A stretch of DNA of 37,752 nucleotides from JAGXFP01 sp039714535 (GTDB lineage Bacteria; Desulfobacterota; Desulfobulbia; Desulfobulbales; JAGXFP01), in assembly GCA_039714535.1 (NCBI GenBank), contig JBDLJC010000035.1, positions 1 through 37,752 of the forward strand. The letters are read 5' to 3'. Below are positions 34,514-37,752 of the stretch, in pieces; position 1 is the stretch's first letter; every line of letters begins with the position of its first letter. The position numbers were made by a program, and so were the translations under genes. The notes beneath the pieces are model-generated. The model did no database searches. It worked only from the letters and a program-made list of their open reading frames with translations, and was not told where the DNA came from.

Positions 34514-34778
34514 TTAGGAAGTACAGTGGCAGTGTTTTGCTGAGGAGTACAACCATGAGGCCTTACTTCAGGCCATCACAAACCTTAATCCTGAATGTGA
34601 AAGGCAACAAAACCACTTCCCCCATTTTCAGCCTCACAATTTCTTTAACTACATCCCAGCCATTTCCAGCCATGATTATTGTTTGACAGTTGCCGGTGTT
34701 TCCTTTAACTTTCATACCGTAATTATTGCTTATTTAGCAACTCTCTATCGATATAGATTTCCCGGAGTAACAACCTAA

Positions 34779-37496
34779 ATGGCCTTCATTCATAGCCTTA
34801 AATTCAAAATTCTGGCAATCCTCATCATCACAATGAGCGGCTTACTTGCCTATCAGGCTTTCTTCATCGCTCCGCATATAAAAGAGTTGCAGATTAGCGA
34901 CGCTATCCGGATGCAGACTACCTTAACCGATCAAATCACCCGCGAATTTGACCATTCATTCCAACAGGCTATTAACGAATTGGAAGAGATAGCCAAATTA
35001 TCCGGCATCAATTCTCCCGTAAAAGAGGCCAACGATGACACAATCACAACCATGAGCAGGGTGACCCACTTTTTTAATTATTTTTTCCTGATGGACAGAG
35101 ATGGTTACTGGCTATCGTTCCCCAAACGACCACAACTGGTGGGAACCAGTGTGCCACAAAAAAACATGGGCTGGGTTGACCGGACCTTTACCGAGCGAAA
35201 AACCATCTTCCTGAATGTTGTGCTAGCCAATGTCAATAAACTGGTCAGCGGCTTCTCCACCCCGCTACCCTCCGCCGGCGGGGAGCCGGACCGATTGCTG
35301 CGCGGAGTCTTTGTCATCTCTGAAGAAAACACCCTGCTTGCAACCCTGAAAAAAATCAAGGTGGGAACAAACGGCTATGCGTTTTTGGTGTCTGCCAACG
35401 GCTGGGTCCTTGCGCATCCGAACATCGAGCAATCTCCTGACCAATTCACTGTTTACGACTTCAAGAAATTTGCACCGGTCAACCAAGTGGTTTTAGGCAG
35501 ATCGGGCCACCTTGAATATGAGTATAGCAACAAAATCTGGCTGGCCTCCTATAGGCCGATTAAATCCACCGGTTGGGGGATAATTGTCCAGCAGCCGGTT
35601 GAAGATATCTATGGGCCTATCGATAGAAATATGGCCTCGATAACCAGATTTTTCATGGTTTCATTTGCTTTATGCATAGTGATTCTGGTGATAAGCATTC
35701 GCTATACCCTGACGCCATTAACAGAACTGGCACAATCAATTTCGACGAATAATCCCCTGCCACCCAGTCGCAAATATGCCAGGGACGAGGTCGGTCAACT
35801 GGCAACCATGTTCAGAGAGTTGTTTAATAGGCTCCAGCAATCTTTGGACGACCAGAAAAAAAGTTCGTCACAATTATGGGAATACAAAGACCACCTTGAG
35901 GAGTTGGTCAAAGAGCGGACCACCGAGCTCCAAATAGAATGCAGTGATCGTGAACAGGCAGAAGAAGCCCTAGTGGCAAGCAAAAGAAGACTGTCGCTGA
36001 TCGTCGCCCAATCGCCACTGGCTATCATTTCCTGGGATACAAATTTCAATGTAACCAGCTGGAATCATGCCGCTGAAGAAATATTCGGCCATCTGAGTAA
36101 AGATGCCCTGGGCGAGCACGCTGACTTTATTGTGCCGCCAGCGGCAAGAGAGCATGTAGATGAAACCTGGCAAAGTCTTATGGAAATGTCTGGAGGAACC
36201 AATAGTACTAATGAAAACATCACCCGGGCTGGCCAGACTATTTTATGCGACTGGTACAATACCCCGCTGCTTGATTCTTCAAATGAAATAATCGGCGTTC
36301 TGTCCATAGTTGATGATGTTACCCATAAGTCCCGGATGGAAAAGGACCTGCTCAAAGTCAAAAAACTTGAATCCTTGGGAATGCTCGCCGGCGGCATTGC
36401 CCACGATTTCAACAATATTCTGACCGGCATCCTCGGTAATATCAACCTGTCACTTTTTGACAAGAACATCAGCGACGAAACGAGGAAACGCTTGGAGAGG
36501 GCGGAAAAAGCCTCCCAGCGGGCGACAGGCCTTACCCAACAGTTACTCACTTTTGCCAAGGGTGGCACTCCGGTCAGGCAGGTTACTTCACTTGCCGATG
36601 TTATCAAGGATTCCGCCGACTTCGTTCTCCACGGTGGCACGGTTATTTGCCGGTACAATATTCCGAAGGATCTATGGCTCGTTGATATTGATAAAGATCA
36701 GATCTACCGGGTTGTACAGAATATCGTCCTTAATGCCAGCCATAGTATGCCCAGTGGGGGATGTATCAATATCTCCTGTGAAAATATCGATACATCCGGG
36801 AAGGATGATCTCCCTTTGCCCCGCGATAGTAAATTCGTCAAGATCACCATTTCAGACAGTGGCATCGGCATGCCCGCAAATGTACTCGACAAAATATTTG
36901 ACCCCTATTTCACAACGAAACAGGAGGGGAGCGGCCTGGGACTCGCCGTCACCCATTCTATTATCAGCAAACACGAAGGCCATATCTCAGCCGAATCAGT
37001 GCCGGGTCAAGGGGCAACCTTTATGATATACCTCCCGGCCACCAGCAGGGAAACGAACCCTGAAAATGACAACCGGCAATCTGCCCTCCAACCGCCCCGC
37101 ACGAGCAGAATAATGGTAATGGACGATGACGAAACTGTTAAAGATGTTGCCGTAGCCATGCTTACCGAGTTGGGCCATGAGACGGTGCTGGCATCGGATG
37201 GGGCAGAAGCCGTCAAGTTGTACCAAGAGGCGGCAGGAACTGCAGACGCGATTGATATTATTATCATGGACTTGACTATACCTGACGGGATGGGCGGTAA
37301 AGAGGCCGTGCAGAAGATCCTGGCCATCGATCCGCAGGCGAAGGTGATCGTTTCCAGTGGTTATTCCAACGACGCGACCTTGGCTTCTTATCTAGAGTAT
37401 GGGTTTTGTGGCGCAGTCAGGAAACCATACAAACTAGCTGAGTTGGCCAAGACAATTGGCGAGGCCCTGCTTGAACCGGAAGGAGGGGAAAAGTAA
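34779..37496 (+). CDS. Hybrid sensor histidine kinase/response regulator (dCache-HAMP-PAS-HisKA-HATPase-REC)
   Basis: The 905-residue product is a membrane two-component hybrid kinase. TM1 (about 8-30) and TM2 (about 290-309) flank a dCache-type extracytoplasmic sensor (MDRDGYWLSFPK, GTNGYAFLVSANGWVLAHP). A HAMP-like region (about 310-360), a coiled coil (about 365-400) and a PAS domain (about 400-520) follow. HisKA has His542 in GGIAHDFNNILTG. HATPase_c has the N box near LNASHS, SDSGIGMP and GSGLGLAVTHS. The C-terminal receiver (about 775-898) has the acidic cluster Asp782-784, phospho-acceptor Asp831 and Lys882. The AHDFNN H-box type is common in Desulfobacterota hybrid kinases. The ATG follows GGAG at about 11 nt. 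The ligand is unknown, and no cognate output gene is adjacent. Confidence 0.93.
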   Translation: MAFIHSLKFKILAILIITMSGLLAYQAFFIAPHIKELQISDAIRMQTTLTDQITREFDHSFQQAINELEEIAKLSGINSPVKEANDDTITTMSRVTHFFNYFFLMDRDGYWLSFPKRPQLVGTSVPQKNMGWVDRTFTERKTIFLNVVLANVNKLVSGFSTPLPSAGGEPDRLLRGVFVISEENTLLATLKKIKVGTNGYAFLVSANGWVLAHPNIEQSPDQFTVYDFKKFAPVNQVVLGRSGHLEYEYSNKIWLASYRPIKSTGWGIIVQQPVEDIYGPIDRNMASITRFFMVSFALCIVILVISIRYTLTPLTELAQSISTNNPLPPSRKYARDEVGQLATMFRELFNRLQQSLDDQKKSSSQLWEYKDHLEELVKERTTELQIECSDREQAEEALVASKRRLSLIVAQSPLAIISWDTNFNVTSWNHAAEEIFGHLSKDALGEHADFIVPPAAREHVDETWQSLMEMSGGTNSTNENITRAGQTILCDWYNTPLLDSSNEIIGVLSIVDDVTHKSRMEKDLLKVKKLESLGMLAGGIAHDFNNILTGILGNINLSLFDKNISDETRKRLERAEKASQRATGLTQQLLTFAKGGTPVRQVTSLADVIKDSADFVLHGGTVICRYNIPKDLWLVDIDKDQIYRVVQNIVLNASHSMPSGGCINISCENIDTSGKDDLPLPRDSKFVKITISDSGIGMPANVLDKIFDPYFTTKQEGSGLGLAVTHSIISKHEGHISAESVPGQGATFMIYLPATSRETNPENDNRQSALQPPRTSRIMVMDDDETVKDVAVAMLTELGHETVLASDGAEAVKLYQEAAGTADAIDIIIMDLTIPDGMGGKEAVQKILAIDPQAKVIVSSGYSNDATLASYLEYGFCGAVRKPYKLAELAKTIGEALLEPEGGEK

Positions 37497-37640
37497 TCAG
37501 GGAACAGTTTTAAGAAGGGTTATTTGCCTAGTCCCATAAATCGCTAGAGTTGTCTCCCGAACAACCAAACACCCCTTTATTCACCTTTACTGATCAATGG
37601 AGCAATCAAAGCCTCCACCTGACATCGGCTCGATAAAGTC

Positions 37641-37672
37641 AAAAAAGGGGGAGACCAAACGGCCTCCCCCTT
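37641..37672 (-). terminator. Intrinsic terminator of the incoming minus-strand gene
   Basis: A perfect 9-bp stem (AAGGGGGAG with CTCCCCCTT) around a 10-nt loop is followed, on the minus strand, by a run of Ts (complement of 37641-37646). It lies about 29 nt past the stop of the partial gene at the window edge. Confidence 0.8.
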
Positions 37673-37700
37673 AAAAATCTTAATATCGATTCTTCTAAGT

Positions 37701-37752
37701 TTAAGCTTGCCAACCGTTAGATCTAGCAACCAGACCATTATTACCAACCACC
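37701..37752 (-). CDS. C-terminal end of an unidentified gene
   Basis: On the minus strand the last 16 codons of an open frame (VVGNNGLVARSNGWQA) end in TAA at 37703-37701, followed at a proper distance by an intrinsic terminator. There is too little sequence to identify the protein. Confidence 0.5.
   Translation of the reverse strand, partial: VVGNNGLVARSNGWQA

Noticed and set aside
34555..34686. A 43-codon plus-strand ORF with a GAGGAG Shine-Dalgarno
   Set aside because: It has low-complexity Thr/Ser/Pro-rich composition and competes with two other overlapping frames. There is not enough to call a gene.

Overview
The window comes from a sulfate-reducing (or sulfur-cycling) member of the Desulfobacterota, probably near the Desulfobulbaceae. 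This rests on a complete aprBA-qmoABC module, a meso-DAP-type Gram-negative dcw cluster and many sensor kinases. The family-level placement is an inference. No insertion sequence, phage, CRISPR array or rRNA was seen.

Layout. (1) 1-745, minus strand: the conserved tRNA-Thr(TGT), Tyr(GTA), Gly(TCC), Thr(GGT), tuf block; only the first 32 codons of tuf are present. (2) 879-8434, minus: aprB, aprA, qmoA, qmoB, qmoC, encoding APS reductase and its quinone-interacting membrane complex. Two tandem terminator-like hairpins lie between aprA and qmoA, and a perfect hairpin lies between qmoB and qmoC. (3) 8982-13306: a YkgJ-type cysteine-rich protein (plus) convergent with an orphan membrane histidine kinase, then a B12-binding radical SAM protein (both minus). 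(4) 13380-29884, minus: a dcw division and cell-wall operon, mraZ, rsmH, ftsL, ftsI, murE, murF, mraY, murD, a small CxxC protein, murG, murC, murB, ftsQ, ftsA, ftsZ, with its promoter and MraZ-box-like repeats. (5) 29989-33393: typA (plus), a spermidine-synthase-like protein, a frameshifted TfoX-N gene and a DUF2784 membrane protein. (6) 33469-34778: a decayed stretch with a clear pseudogene and small uncertain ORFs. (7) 34779-37496: a large hybrid sensor kinase, then the last codons and terminator of an incoming minus-strand gene.

The most interesting signal is in the dcw cluster. The FtsI homologue is full length, with membrane anchor, dimerisation domain, transpeptidase-like fold and PASTA domain, but all three penicillin-binding catalytic motifs (SxxK, SxN, KTG) are absent. 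Its usual partner gene ftsW, normally between murD and murG, is also absent, and a roughly 72-residue zinc-ribbon-like protein, translationally coupled to murG, sits in its place. Together these suggest a divisome in which the FtsW-FtsI septal synthase was lost from the operon and FtsI persists as a pseudoenzyme scaffold.

The apr and qmo genes work together: AprAB reduces APS to sulfite (or runs in reverse), and QmoABC moves electrons between menaquinol and AprB. The dcw genes provide cytoplasmic peptidoglycan-precursor synthesis (MurB-G, MraY) and the Z-ring assembly proteins (FtsZ, A, Q, L).
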